Source of the DNA: Deltaproteobacteria bacterium
GTDB lineage: Bacteria; Desulfobacterota; Desulfobulbia; Desulfobulbales; Desulfurivibrionaceae
Length of the DNA: 64,000 nucleotides
NCBI GenBank assembly: GCA_021802645.1
Contig: JAJZRO010000002.1
Span: forward strand, 66,257 to 130,256
Direction: 5' to 3'
Each line of letters opens with the position of its first letter. The stretch's first letter is position 1. This document shows, piece after piece, positions 1 through 11,645 of the stretch. The translations under genes were made by a program, and so were the position numbers. The notes under the pieces are model-generated. The model did not search any database. It saw only the letters and a list, made by a program, of their open reading frames with translations, and was not told the origin of the DNA.

Positions 1-2462
1 CGCTCATCGACGAGTTCCAGGACACCGATCCGGTCCAGTACCGGATCTTTCAGGCGATTTACGGCCAAGCGGCGGAACAGACCGGCCTGTTTCTGATCGG
101 CGACCCCAAGCAGGCGATCTATGCGTTTCGCGGGGCCGACATCTTCGCCTATCTCAAGGCCGCGGCCGATGCCGGCGATTGCCATACCATGACCACCAAC
201 TGGCGGGCCGACAACGGCTTGGTCAGCGCGGTGAACCGGCTCTTTGGCGGCGCGCTCGGCCCCTTCCTGGATGAGCGCATCGTCTTTACGCCGGTCTCCG
301 GCGCCCACGCCGAGACACGCTGGCAGGGGCAGGGCGCCTGGCAGGCGCCGCTCCAGTTCCTGGCCCTGCCCGCCGAGTATCTGCCCGGTCGGGGCAACCG
401 GATTGCCGCCACTACCCTTGAAGAGCTGATGCCGGAACTGGTGGCGCGCGACATCGTCCGGCTGCTGACCAGCGGCAGCCGCATTGAGGGGCGGGCAGTG
501 CGGCCGGCCGACATCGCGGTGCTGGTGCACAAGAACAGGCAGGCCGACGCGATGCAGCAGGCCCTCCATCGTCACGGCGTGGCCTCGGTGTTGCAAAGCC
601 GAGCCAGTGTCTTCGACAGCCACGAGGCGCGGGAACTGCTGCTGCTGCTATGGGCGGTGGCGGAACCGGTCGATTCGCTACGGCTGCGTTCCGCCCTGGT
701 CACCGATTATCTCGGCCTCTCGGCTGGCGAGCTGTTACAGCTCGATCGCGATGAGCAGGCACTGCAGGTGTGGCTCGACCGTTTCGGCCGCTGGCATCAG
801 CTGTGGCGCGATCATGGTTTCATGCGGTTCATGGGACAGTGCCGCGAGGAGGCCGGGATCACCGCGCGGCTGGTCCGTTACGCCGACGGCCTGCGGCGTC
901 TCACCAACCTGCGTCACCTGAGCGAACTCCTCCACGCCCGCGAGCAGCAGACCCACTGCCGCCCCCTGGCCCTCTGTGCCTGGCTGGCCGAACAATGCCG
1001 CGACAGGGAGGGGGCGGAAGAGGCGGAACTGCGGTTGGAGAGCGATGCCGAGGCGGTGCAGCTCGTCACCATCCATCGCAGCAAGGGCTTGCAATATCCC
1101 GTGGTCTACTGCCCTTATCTGTGGCGCGGCCTGAGCGACCGCCGACCGCCGCCAAAATTCCTGACCTACCATGACCCGGCCGCCGAGTGGGCAGGCCGGC
1201 TCGCGGTTTTTCCCGATGCGACCCAGCGGGCGGAACAGGAGCGGGAGACTTTTGCCGAGAACCTGCGGCTCCTCTATGTGGCAGTCACCCGTGCCAAACA
1301 CTGCTGCCTCATCCCGTGGGCCGGCGCCTCTTCCTATTCTTCGTCGGCCCTGGCCTACCTTCTGCACCGGGCCACTTCGCCGTCGGCGGCGCTGGACGAG
1401 TGGTACAGCCAGCTGGACAGTCTTTCCCACGCCGAGCTTTTTGACCGGCTGGCCCGGCGGGTTGCAAGGGAAGAGGGGTGGGGGTTGCGGGTGCTCGATC
1501 CCGGCGAACAGGTGAAACCTCTGGCCGCGGCCACCGCCACCGCCACGCTGCCCCCCTGCCCAGTGCCGATGGTGCAGGTGGATCGCGGCTGGCGGGTTGG
1601 CAGCTTCTCGGGCCTTACCGCCAGCGCCACGGCAAGTACGCCGGAAGGGGAACGCGATTACGATGCGGTCGCCGCAGCCTCTGCGCCCGCTGCCGAGGCC
1701 CCGGCCGGCGAGGTGCTGCTGGCCGCGTTTCCCAAAGGCGCCACGGCGGGCAACTTTTTCCACCGGCTGCTGGAGGTGGCGGATTTTCAGGCCGCCGCCC
1801 CCGAGCTTCTGCCGCTGGTGACCGAGCAGCTCCGCGCCTTTGGTTTTGCAGGGGAGCCGTGGCAGGAGCCGGTCTGTCTGGCGATGCAGGAGATGCTGGC
1901 CACGCCTTTGGCGCCGGCGGCCTTTGCCCTGCGCGACCTTGCGCCGGCGCAGCGGCTGCACGAGCTGCCCTTCCTCTTTCCGGTGCGCTCGGCTGGCAGC
2001 GGCGCGGTGCGCCAGCAGGATTTGTCGCGGGCGATGGCCGTCGAGGCGGCCGGCGTCATGGCCGACTATGCCGACCGGTTGGCAGCCCTGGCCTTCGTGC
2101 CGCTGGCCGGTTATCTCAAGGGCTTTGTCGATCTCGTTTTCGAGCACCAGGGCCGCTGGTACCTCGTCGACTACAAGAGCAACCACCTTGGTGACCATTA
2201 TCCGGATTACGAGCAGTCCGCCCTCTGCCGTGCCATGGCTGACCATCACTATTATCTCCAGTATCACCTCTACTGTCTGGCCCTGGACCGCTATCTGCGG
2301 TTGCGGCTCCCCGACTACCGCTATGAGGAGCACTTCGGCGGGGTCTTCTACCTCTTCCTCAAGGGCATGCATCCGGAGAAGCCTGGCAACGGCGTCTTTT
2401 ACGACCGGCCGCCGGCGGCCCGGCTCGCGGCCCTGGCCGAACTCTTCGCGGGGAGGGAATGA
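1..2462 (+). CDS. recB: RecB, exonuclease V beta subunit (5' end outside window)
   Basis: This is the C-terminal part of the RecB helicase-nuclease, which unwinds and degrades DNA ends as part of RecBCD. The reading frame is open from base 3 and enters at the Walker B motif LIDEFQDTDPVQ, followed by motif III GDPKQAIYAFRG. UvrD-type motifs V (VTIHRSKGLQYPVVY) and VI (LLYVAVTRAKH) come next. The C-terminal RecB-family nuclease signature is visible as GYLKGFVDLVF and YLVDYKSNHLG, giving the Asp/Asp-Tyr-Lys metal site. The N-terminal ATPase part, and probably recC, lie upstream of the window. The stop overlaps the recD start as ATGA, so translation is coupled. Only the 5' truncation is uncertain. 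Confidence 0.96.
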   Translation, partial: LIDEFQDTDPVQYRIFQAIYGQAAEQTGLFLIGDPKQAIYAFRGADIFAYLKAAADAGDCHTMTTNWRADNGLVSAVNRLFGGALGPFLDERIVFTPVSGAHAETRWQGQGAWQAPLQFLALPAEYLPGRGNRIAATTLEELMPELVARDIVRLLTSGSRIEGRAVRPADIAVLVHKNRQADAMQQALHRHGVASVLQSRASVFDSHEARELLLLLWAVAEPVDSLRLRSALVTDYLGLSAGELLQLDRDEQALQVWLDRFGRWHQLWRDHGFMRFMGQCREEAGITARLVRYADGLRRLTNLRHLSELLHAREQQTHCRPLALCAWLAEQCRDREGAEEAELRLESDAEAVQLVTIHRSKGLQYPVVYCPYLWRGLSDRRPPPKFLTYHDPAAEWAGRLAVFPDATQRAEQERETFAENLRLLYVAVTRAKHCCLIPWAGASSYSSSALAYLLHRATSPSAALDEWYSQLDSLSHAELFDRLARRVAREEGWGLRVLDPGEQVKPLAAATATATLPPCPVPMVQVDRGWRVGSFSGLTASATASTPEGERDYDAVAAASAPAAEAPAGEVLLAAFPKGATAGNFFHRLLEVADFQAAAPELLPLVTEQLRAFGFAGEPWQEPVCLAMQEMLATPLAPAAFALRDLAPAQRLHELPFLFPVRSAGSGAVRQQDLSRAMAVEAAGVMADYADRLAALAFVPLAGYLKGFVDLVFEHQGRWYLVDYKSNHLGDHYPDYEQSALCRAMADHHYYLQYHLYCLALDRYLRLRLPDYRYEEHFGGVFYLFLKGMHPEKPGNGVFYDRPPAARLAALAELFAGRE

Positions 2463-4255
2463 TGCAGAATCCCCTGGCTGCCGCGGTGGAGGCCTTGATT
2501 GATGGCGAGCATCTTGCCGCGGTGGATCGGTATTTGGTCCAGACCTTGCAACGCCTGGTCCCTCAGGCCACGCCGGTAGCCTTGCTGGCTGCCGCCTTGG
2601 CGCGGCGGGCCATTGACCACGGTCATGTCTGCCTCGATTGTGACCAGTTCGATCCGGCGCTGGTTGCCGTGCTGGCGGAGGTGCCTTTTTGGCCAAGCGA
2701 GCCGACGGCGGTGCTGGCTGATTTGGCGGCAAGCCCCCTGGTGGGTGACGGCGCCCACCCGAGCCCGCTGGTGCTGGTGGGCCAGCGTCTCTATCTCTTC
2801 CGCTACTGGCAGTATGAGACGCAGTTGGCAGCAGCGATCCGGTTGCGGGCCGGCGCGGATTTGCCGACCGAGGGGGCGGCCGAGGGGCTCACCCGGTTGT
2901 TGGCCGGCACCAGCATGAGTGCAAGCGCGGCCCAGCGCCAGGCCATCGTCATGGCGGCCACCCGCCGGCTCGCCGTGATCTCCGGTGGTCCCGGCACCGG
3001 CAAGACCACCATCGTGCTCTATCTGCTGGCGTTGATCCAGGAGCTGGCCAAGGCCAGCGGCCGCGACTTTGCGCGGATCCTGCTGCTGGCCCCCACCGGC
3101 AAGGCCGCGGCGCGACTGGCGCAGTCGGTGCAGGAACGGCTGGCCGCCCTGCCGGTGGACGAGGCGGTCCGCGCCGCCGTGCCCCGTGAGGCCGCCACCA
3201 TCCACCGCGCCTTGGGCTATCAGTACCGCACCCCCACCACCTTCCGCCATGGGCCGGACAATCCGTTGCCGGCCGAGGTGGTGATCGTGGACGAGGCCTC
3301 CATGGTCGATCTCGCTCTGATGGCCAAGCTCTTTGGCGCCGTGGCACCCGAGGCCCGGCTGGTGCTGCTGGGCGACAAGGATCAGCTCGCCTCGGTGGAG
3401 GCAGGCTCCCTCATGGGCGATCTCTGCCTGGCCGCCGGCCTCGAGGCCTCAGGGGAGGGCGTCCCCCCCAGCCGACTGGCCGGTTCGGTGGTGCAATTGG
3501 AGGAGAGTTTCCGTTTTGCCGCGGAAGAGGGCATCGGGGCGCTGGTACGGCAGCTCAAGGCCGGCGACAGCGACGCCCTGTTGGCCCTGCTCGACGGCCA
3601 GGCGCCCGACGCGGTGCTGCATCCTGCCACGCTGCCCCTGGCCGCCAATGGCCCATTGAACGAGGCGATCACCGAGGGGTATCGTTCCTATCTGGCGGCA
3701 ACGAGCCCGGACGAGGCCCTGGCCCGCCTCCATGATTTCCGGGTGCTGTGCGCCCATCGCCGCGGCCCGGTCGGGGTACGGGCGGTGAACGAGCTTTGCG
3801 TGCGGGTGCTGGCCGAAGCGGGTTGGTTGCGGCCAGAGGGGGAGTGGTATAAAGGGCGGCCGCTGATGATCACCGCCAACAATTATGCGCTCAAGCTCTT
3901 CAACGGCGATCTCGGTGTGGTCTGGCCGGACCCGGCCGAGGGTACCCTGCGCGCCTGGTTCATCGACCAGGACAGCGGCCGGCTGCGCGCCCTGCCGCCC
4001 GGCAGGTTGCCGGCGCACGAGACGGCCTTTGCCATGACCGTGCACAAGAGTCAGGGCTCGGAGTTCACGCGGGTGGCGGTGGTGTTGCCGGAGGAGGTCT
4101 CACCGGTGTTGACCCGGGAATTGCTCTACACCGCGGTCTCCCGGGCGAGAAAGGCGGTCGCTCTTTTTGGCGCGCCGGAAATTTTGCGCCAGGCCGTGGC
4201 GCAGCGGGTGGTGCGCCGTTCCGGCCTGCGACAGCGGTTGACGGCCGGCGAATAG
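2459..4255 (+). CDS. recD: RecD, exonuclease V alpha subunit
   Basis: RecD is the 5'-to-3' helicase subunit of RecBCD and modulates nuclease and Chi responses. The 598-residue length is usual for the family. The Walker A motif is ISGGPGTGKTT (about residue 180), Walker B is VIVDEASMVDL, and the C-terminal helicase motifs are TVHKSQGSEFTRVAVVLP and ELLYTAVSRARK. The ATG overlaps the recB stop by four bases and reads MMQ, so initiation at either of the first two codons is possible. Translational coupling to recB fits subunits made in equal amounts. The gene ends five bases from a convergent kinase gene, and no terminator hairpin is visible between them. Confidence 0.96.
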   Translation: MMQNPLAAAVEALIDGEHLAAVDRYLVQTLQRLVPQATPVALLAAALARRAIDHGHVCLDCDQFDPALVAVLAEVPFWPSEPTAVLADLAASPLVGDGAHPSPLVLVGQRLYLFRYWQYETQLAAAIRLRAGADLPTEGAAEGLTRLLAGTSMSASAAQRQAIVMAATRRLAVISGGPGTGKTTIVLYLLALIQELAKASGRDFARILLLAPTGKAAARLAQSVQERLAALPVDEAVRAAVPREAATIHRALGYQYRTPTTFRHGPDNPLPAEVVIVDEASMVDLALMAKLFGAVAPEARLVLLGDKDQLASVEAGSLMGDLCLAAGLEASGEGVPPSRLAGSVVQLEESFRFAAEEGIGALVRQLKAGDSDALLALLDGQAPDAVLHPATLPLAANGPLNEAITEGYRSYLAATSPDEALARLHDFRVLCAHRRGPVGVRAVNELCVRVLAEAGWLRPEGEWYKGRPLMITANNYALKLFNGDLGVVWPDPAEGTLRAWFIDQDSGRLRALPPGRLPAHETAFAMTVHKSQGSEFTRVAVVLPEEVSPVLTRELLYTAVSRARKAVALFGAPEILRQAVAQRVVRRSGLRQRLTAGE

Positions 4256-4260
4256 CCAGC

Positions 4261-5895
4261 CTATGGTTTTTTGAAGATTACTTGCAGCGCGTCACGGAGC
4301 GCCGACATGGTGTACGGCTTCTGGATGAAGCCGGCCAGTCCCTTGCCGGTAAAGCGCTGGGTCACTTCCTGCTCGTGATAGCCGCTGGAGAGCACCACCT
4401 GGACGTCGTTCCTGATGCGGCGCATTTCGCGGAAGGCCTCCTCACCATCCATGTGCGGCATGGTCAGGTCCATGATGACGCAATCGAGGATGTCCGCCTG
4501 TTTGCGGAAGACATCCAGCGCTTCGCGGCCGTCTCCGGCCGGGATCACGACAAAGCCCATGCGTTCGAGCATCTGACGGCCCACCGTGCGCACCGTTTCT
4601 TCGTCGTCGACCAGCAGCAAGGTCTTGCCGGCAAAGGCGGGATCGGCATAGCTGGGGATGGCCCTGGGTTGGCGGTCGCTGGCCGGCATGGCCGGAAAGA
4701 GCACTTTGATGGTGGAGCCGCGGCCGCTTTCGGTATACACCTTGATGGCGCCGCGATGGCTGCGGGCAATGCCGAGCACCGCCGACATCCCCAACCCACG
4801 GCCGGTGAATTTGGTGGTGAAGAAGGGATCGAAGAGCCGGCTCTTGATCTCGTCATCCATACCGCAACCGGTGTCGGCCACCTCGATATAGCAATAGACC
4901 CCTTCCGGCAGGTGCTGCTCGTAGACGAAGGTGTTGGCGAGGTACGCGGTATCGCACTCCATGGCGCCGCTGGTGATCGAGATGACGCCGCTCCGTTCGC
5001 CAATGGCCTCGGCCGCGTTGATCACCAGGTTCATGATCACCTGCCGCACCTGGGAGATATCCGCCTCCACCAAGGGAAGATTGGGGGCGAGATGGTATTT
5101 GAGGACGTTTTTCTTGGAGACCGAAACCTCCAGCATTTGGATCATGGCTTCGATGATCTCGGAAAGGTTGACGGCCTGCACCACGAAACGACCCTTGCCG
5201 GCATAGGCGAGCATCTGCTTGCACAGCTCGGCGGAGCGGCGGGCCGCCTTTTCGATGGCCAGGATGTTTTCGCGGGCCGGCGAGACCGGGGAGAGTTCGG
5301 AGAGGGCCAGATCGGCGTTGCCGAGGATGACCATGAGCAGGTTGTTGAAGTCGTGGGCAATGCCGCCGGCCAAGACACCAAGGCTTTCGAGCTTCTGCAC
5401 ATGGCGCATCTGCTCTTCGATTTTCTTGCGTTCGTCCTCGGCCCGTTTGGTGTCGGTGACATCCTGGAGCAGGCAGTGGGTCTGCTTCACCGCGCCGTTG
5501 GTGTCATAGCTGATCCGGCCGTTGATCGAGACATCGACGAACATGCCGTCCTTGCGGATCAGTTTGTACTCCACGCCGCTGATGGCGCCCTGTTGCTTGA
5601 GCTTGGGGAAATCCTCCTTGACCCGGTCAAGCCATTTGGGATGGACAAAGGCGGTGAAGGGTTTGCCGATTACCTCGGTCTTTTCCCGGTAGCCGAGCAT
5701 GTCGAGCCAGCTGCGGTTGACCTCGCGGAATATCCCGTTGTTGTCCAATGACTGATAGGCGACGGGCGCCTGGTCGAAAAGATTATGGTAGTAGAACCAG
5801 TTCCGCTCGGCCTTTTCCTTGTCGACAAGGCAGGCGGTCAGCTCCTGTTGCAGGCTCGTGAGTTGCGCCTCGATCTGTTGCGGCGATGGCGGCAT
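4261..5895 (-). CDS. Hybrid sensor histidine kinase: PAS, HisKA, HATPase, receiver
   Basis: This is a soluble hybrid histidine kinase of 544 residues. A coiled-coil-like start is followed by a PAS domain (about residues 35-150). The HisKA box is GGIAHDFNNLLMVILGN with the phospho-acceptor near His181. The ATPase domain shows DTGCGMD and FTTKFTGRGLGMSAV, and a C-terminal receiver carries LLLVDDEETV, VIMDLTMPHMDG and the Lys in QKPYTM. No transmembrane segment is seen, so the signal is probably cytoplasmic. The start at MPPSPQ is chosen because AAGGA lies seven bases upstream; the frame stays open further upstream but without family-like sequence. No output partner is adjacent and the ligand is unknown. 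Confidence 0.9.
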   Translation of the reverse strand: MPPSPQQIEAQLTSLQQELTACLVDKEKAERNWFYYHNLFDQAPVAYQSLDNNGIFREVNRSWLDMLGYREKTEVIGKPFTAFVHPKWLDRVKEDFPKLKQQGAISGVEYKLIRKDGMFVDVSINGRISYDTNGAVKQTHCLLQDVTDTKRAEDERKKIEEQMRHVQKLESLGVLAGGIAHDFNNLLMVILGNADLALSELSPVSPARENILAIEKAARRSAELCKQMLAYAGKGRFVVQAVNLSEIIEAMIQMLEVSVSKKNVLKYHLAPNLPLVEADISQVRQVIMNLVINAAEAIGERSGVISITSGAMECDTAYLANTFVYEQHLPEGVYCYIEVADTGCGMDDEIKSRLFDPFFTTKFTGRGLGMSAVLGIARSHRGAIKVYTESGRGSTIKVLFPAMPASDRQPRAIPSYADPAFAGKTLLLVDDEETVRTVGRQMLERMGFVVIPAGDGREALDVFRKQADILDCVIMDLTMPHMDGEEAFREMRRIRNDVQVVLSSGYHEQEVTQRFTGKGLAGFIQKPYTMSALRDALQVIFKKP

Positions 5896-5969
5896 GGTAT
5901 GTTCCTTGTGGTGCCTGGTGTGCGGTCGTGTTGCCCAACAGCCGGAATTGACCGCTTTCGCATCAGTAC

Positions 5970-5999
5970 CAATTACGCCCAATCCACCGTGGTTGTCAA
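5970..5999 (-). promoter_or_regulatory. Candidate promoter of the hybrid kinase gene
   Basis: Read on the minus strand there is a perfect TTGACA (-35) and, 18 bases on, a weak TAATTG (-10), about 75 bases upstream of the kinase start. The -35 is consensus and the -10 is poor, so this is a tentative call made by eye. Confidence 0.35.
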
Positions 6000-6053
6000 G
6001 GGAATGCCCATATTTTTTGATAGATGGAGGGCGACAACGGCGGCGGAACAGGG

Positions 6054-7787
6054 TTACAACAGGCCGATCTCCTGCAGCATCTCCTGAGCGGTGGCGAGCA
6101 GGATCGCCTTGCCGGATTCCGAGCGGGCCTCGACGTAGAAGCGCACCTTGGGCTCGGTGCCCGAGGGGCGGATCATCAGCCAACTGCCGTCGTCGAGGAG
6201 CATCTTGCGGCCGTCGATGGCGATCACCTGCCTGATCGTCCGTTCCGCATCGCCGACGCGGAGCCGCACCCCTTCCTGGTAACGCTCAAGTCCGCGGAGC
6301 GTGGCGGTCAGCGCGTCGCCCTGCTGGTTGACCGTCACGCCGCCGCGGCCGGGATAGTAGGAGCCGTATTGCGCCTGGAGTTGAGTCAGGTAGTCGCCCA
6401 GGTTCTGGTTGCGGCTCACCACCATGTCGAGCGCGAGAAGGAGGCCGATGTAGGCGTCCTTCTCCGGGGTGTGGCCGATGGTGGTGATGCCGTCCGATTC
6501 CTCGAAACAGACCAGAGCCTTGCCGATCACCGGCTTGAACTCCTTGAAGCCCACCCGCGGCTCGAAGACCTCTTCGCCCAAGGCGTGGGCAACGGCATTG
6601 GCGAAGTTGCTGGTGGCGACCGTCTTGGCCACCAATCCCCTTTTGCCTTTGTGTTCGTGGAGGAAGTGGTAGGCCATGGTGCCGAACATGTTCATGTCGA
6701 TCTCGGTGGTGCCGTCGGTGAAGCGGATGCGGTCGGCGTCCGGATCCATAATCACCCCCAGCTTCAGCGGCTCCGGCCGGCGCTGGAGGGCGGCGGTGAT
6801 GGCCGCCATGTTGGCGGTGGAGGGTTCAGGCGCCACCCCGCCGAAAGTCGGGTCGGCACTGTCGCGAAGGAAGATCAGGCGTTCCGGCGGCAGGCCATGC
6901 AGCAGCCGGTGGATGTGGACGCGACTGGCGCCATGCACGCAGTCCACGGCCAGCACGTAGTCGCGGCGCTGGCGCAACTGGGCGATGATGCTGGCATAGT
7001 CCAGCCCATGCCGGTCTGCGCCTTGCTGCAACAGGGTGAACCAGCAGGCCAGGGCATCGAGGGGGGCAACGAGTGCGGGGACGGCCGGGTCGGTATGGTC
7101 GCGATCTTCGGCCATGATTTCTCGGGCCAGGGCGGTGATGCGGCTGGTAAGCGCGCTGGCGGCCGGGCCGGCGTCGGCGGCGTTGTACTTGAACCCCGCA
7201 TATTCCAGCGGGTTGTGGCTCGGGGTGAGGTTGATGGAAAAGGCGGCCTTCTTGACCAGCACCGCGGCGGAAAGCACGCCGGTGGTCGCCTCGCCGGCGT
7301 AATGGACCCGAAAGCCGTGGCTGGTCAGCACGGCCGTGGCCTGTTGAGCAAAGTACTTGCCGTCGAAACGGTTGTCGAAGCCGACCACCGCCCCGCGTTC
7401 CTGCGCCTCGGCAAGCGAGGCAACGCCGAGGGCCGCGGCCAGTTCAGCGTGGCGGGCCAGCTCCTGGTACATGGCGACGATGGCCAGCGTCACCTGGCGG
7501 ACCGAGCGGCCGAAGAAATCCTTGCCCAACATGCCGCGCCAGCCCGAGGTGCCGAAGGTGACCGGGGTACGCGGTTGGCCGGTCCGGCCGACGATTTCGT
7601 CGTGGAGCAGGGCATAGGTGGCGTCGATCTCCTGTTGCCAGGCGGTATAGACGATGGAGCCGGCGGGGGGGTGGGCGTTGCGGTGCGTCACCAGGGCGCG
7701 GATCAGGGGAAAATAGTCACTCCGGTCGTGGTTGCCAGGGATGAGAAACCGCTGGCGCAGGGCGGTGGCGTCGTCCTTGTGGGGCAT
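6054..7787 (-). CDS. pgm: Phosphoglucomutase / alpha-D-phosphohexomutase family
   Basis: This enzyme interconverts hexose 1- and 6-phosphates (glucose and possibly mannose), feeding glycogen, LPS and polysaccharide synthesis. At 577 residues it has the four-domain phosphohexomutase pattern: an N-terminal FGTSGWRG, the phosphoserine loop TPSHNP, the metal loop DPDADR, a sugar loop near CFEESDGI, and the phosphate-binding loop RPSGTEPKVRFYVEA. The active-site loop has Pro where many homologues have Ala (TASHNP), which is tolerated in the family. The start MPHKDD has AGAGGA nine bases upstream. The gene diverges from the PEP synthase. The exact substrate cannot be fixed from sequence alone. Confidence 0.88.
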   Translation of the reverse strand: MPHKDDATALRQRFLIPGNHDRSDYFPLIRALVTHRNAHPPAGSIVYTAWQQEIDATYALLHDEIVGRTGQPRTPVTFGTSGWRGMLGKDFFGRSVRQVTLAIVAMYQELARHAELAAALGVASLAEAQERGAVVGFDNRFDGKYFAQQATAVLTSHGFRVHYAGEATTGVLSAAVLVKKAAFSINLTPSHNPLEYAGFKYNAADAGPAASALTSRITALAREIMAEDRDHTDPAVPALVAPLDALACWFTLLQQGADRHGLDYASIIAQLRQRRDYVLAVDCVHGASRVHIHRLLHGLPPERLIFLRDSADPTFGGVAPEPSTANMAAITAALQRRPEPLKLGVIMDPDADRIRFTDGTTEIDMNMFGTMAYHFLHEHKGKRGLVAKTVATSNFANAVAHALGEEVFEPRVGFKEFKPVIGKALVCFEESDGITTIGHTPEKDAYIGLLLALDMVVSRNQNLGDYLTQLQAQYGSYYPGRGGVTVNQQGDALTATLRGLERYQEGVRLRVGDAERTIRQVIAIDGRKMLLDDGSWLMIRPSGTEPKVRFYVEARSESGKAILLATAQEMLQEIGLL

Positions 7788-7844
7788 GGGTGGCGATCCT
7801 CTGGAGTGGAGGTAAAAATGGTGCAGGTTTTTCGAGGCGAACTG

Positions 7845-7865
7845 TGCTATAACCATACCATAGCA
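7845..7865. promoter_or_regulatory. Inverted repeat in the pgm upstream region (possible operator)
   Basis: A perfect TGCTAT-N9-ATAGCA repeat lies about 60-80 bases upstream of the pgm start and overlaps a possible minus-strand -10 (TATAGC). It could be an operator or part of a leader hairpin. The rest of the 322-base divergent gap with ppsA holds weak promoter-like elements only. Confidence 0.35.
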
Positions 7866-7984
7866 TCTGTTTGAATCTCCATCTCTAATGTATGTTTTTT
7901 TCAATGGTGCCGCGGACAAACGGGGTGGGGAGAGTTTTTTCCCCAATCGCGCGTGGCATTTTTCCGAATCGGTTCAGGTTTCGG

Positions 7985-8013
7985 TTGCTTCCCTGGCCAA
8001 GATTGGCTATAGA
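7985..8013 (+). promoter_or_regulatory. Candidate promoter of the PEP synthase gene
   Basis: TTGCTT and TATAGA are separated by 17 bases, about 100 bases upstream of the ppsA start. Both hexamers are imperfect (three and four of six bases), so this is tentative. A small hairpin around a GACAACG...CGGTTGTC repeat follows in the leader. Confidence 0.3.
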
Positions 8014-8109
8014 GTGTGGGCGCAACCGTTTGAATCGCTTTTGAAATCAGGTCGCGACAACGTTTCGGTTGTCCTCCAAATAATTAACCCTGAGCAGGAG
8101 AGGAAGAAG

Positions 8110-10548
<2,439 letters not shown>

Positions 10549-10578
10549 CCCTTTTCTGCCTGCCCAACGCACCAACGC

Positions 10579-10621
10579 AACAGGGGGGAAGGACCAAGCT
10601 GGTCCTTCCCCCCTGTTTTTT
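10579..10621 (+). terminator. Rho-independent terminator after ppsA
   Basis: A near-perfect 16-bp stem (ACAGGGGGGAAGGACC and its complement) with a five-base loop AAGCT is followed by a run of six T. It lies about 30 bases after the ppsA stop. In the minus direction (after cpoB) the stem lacks a clear U-tract. Confidence 0.92.
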
Positions 10622-10646
10622 GTTTCCCCGGAACAGGCGGGCGCTT

Positions 10647-11633
10647 TTACTTTTTGAGCGCCTTCAGTTTTTTCTCCGCGGTGGCCGCCTGGTCGCTCTT
10701 GGGATAATCATCCAGCACCTTCTGGTAGACGATCTTGGCGGTGTCCCGTTCCTTCAACGCCTCGAAGGCCATGGCCTGTTTGAGCAGCGCTGCCGGGGCC
10801 TTGGGCGAGTCGCCAAAATGGGCGATCACCTTCTGGTATTCGAGGATGGCCAGTTCGTATTCCTTTTGCTGATAGAGGCAATCCCCCAGCCAGAAGCGGG
10901 CATTGGCCGCCATATCGCCCTTGGGATGCTTGTTCAGATAGTCGGAGAAGGTGTTGTAGGCCACTTTGTACTTTTTGGCCTTGAAGAGGCTCACCCCTTT
11001 CTCGTAGATCTCCTTGCCGCTGCCCGTCGCCTTCTCGGCCTTGTCCGCCTTGGGGGAGGCGTCTTCCTTGTCGGCCTTGGCGTCATTCTCCTTTTTGCTG
11101 CCGGCCTTGGTCTTTTCTACTTTGCCGTTCTTCTTGCCCTTTCCCGGCGTGGCCTCCGGGGCCTCATTCGCCACCTTCTCCGCTTTTTCCGCCTTCTCGC
11201 GGGCCGCCTCGGCGGCCTTGGCCGCGGATTCGGCCCGGGCGGTGGTCAGAGCCTGCATGTCCTTGGTGTTCTGGGTGAGCTGGTCGTTGAGCTGGGTCAA
11301 GCGGCTGTTGATGTCCTTGATCTGGCCATCCAGGGCGTCGAGCCGGCCAGAGGTCGCGGTATCGCGTTCCTTATTCGCTTCCTGGGTCCGTCTGTTGCTC
11401 TGCGTCCGTTCGTCGAGCCGGCTTTCCAGACGGACGATGCGGTTGTTCATCTGGTCCAGGGTGTTGGACAGCTCGTCCTGGTTTTTCAGAGCGTGTTCCA
11501 ACTCGATGATCCGCGCATCCATGGTGCGCATCCTGAGATTGATGCCGTTGACCTCCTCATCCTGGACCGCGCAGTGGACCAGCAGGGGAGAGAGCCCGAT
11601 AAGCAGGGCGTGGGCGAGAAACTTTTTCTTCAT
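10647..11633 (-). CDS. cpoB: Tol-Pal accessory protein CpoB/YbgF with TPR domain
   Basis: This periplasmic protein coordinates Tol energy with peptidoglycan synthesis at division. At 328 residues it has a signal sequence ending LLVHC (a possible but atypical lipobox with His at -1), an N-terminal coiled coil rich in Asp, Leu and Gln (about 30-125), and a Lys/Ala/Glu-rich low-complexity linker (about 130-200). The C-terminal TPR repeats include YEKGVSLFKAKKY, NARFWLGDCLYQQKEY and IVYQKVLDDYPKSD. It follows tolB by 12 bases as the last gene of the tol operon. The linker is longer and more charged than in the Escherichia coli protein. Lipidation is uncertain. Confidence 0.88.
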   Translation of the reverse strand: MKKKFLAHALLIGLSPLLVHCAVQDEEVNGINLRMRTMDARIIELEHALKNQDELSNTLDQMNNRIVRLESRLDERTQSNRRTQEANKERDTATSGRLDALDGQIKDINSRLTQLNDQLTQNTKDMQALTTARAESAAKAAEAAREKAEKAEKVANEAPEATPGKGKKNGKVEKTKAGSKKENDAKADKEDASPKADKAEKATGSGKEIYEKGVSLFKAKKYKVAYNTFSDYLNKHPKGDMAANARFWLGDCLYQQKEYELAILEYQKVIAHFGDSPKAPAALLKQAMAFEALKERDTAKIVYQKVLDDYPKSDQAATAEKKLKALKK

Positions 11634-11645
11634 TGTGGCCTCCTG

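Noticed and set aside
735-2732. A 665-codon open frame on the minus strand opposite recB
   Set aside because: GC-rich third positions of recB/recD leave antisense frames open; no motif, ribosome site or sensible composition.
5896-6183. N-terminal extension of the hybrid kinase by 96 codons
   Set aside because: The extension has no family-like sequence, and a good ribosome site lies just before the internal Met at 5895.
6024-7874. A 616-codon plus-strand open frame across pgm
   Set aside because: It is a shadow of the phosphohexomutase gene, whose five family motifs are all on the minus strand.
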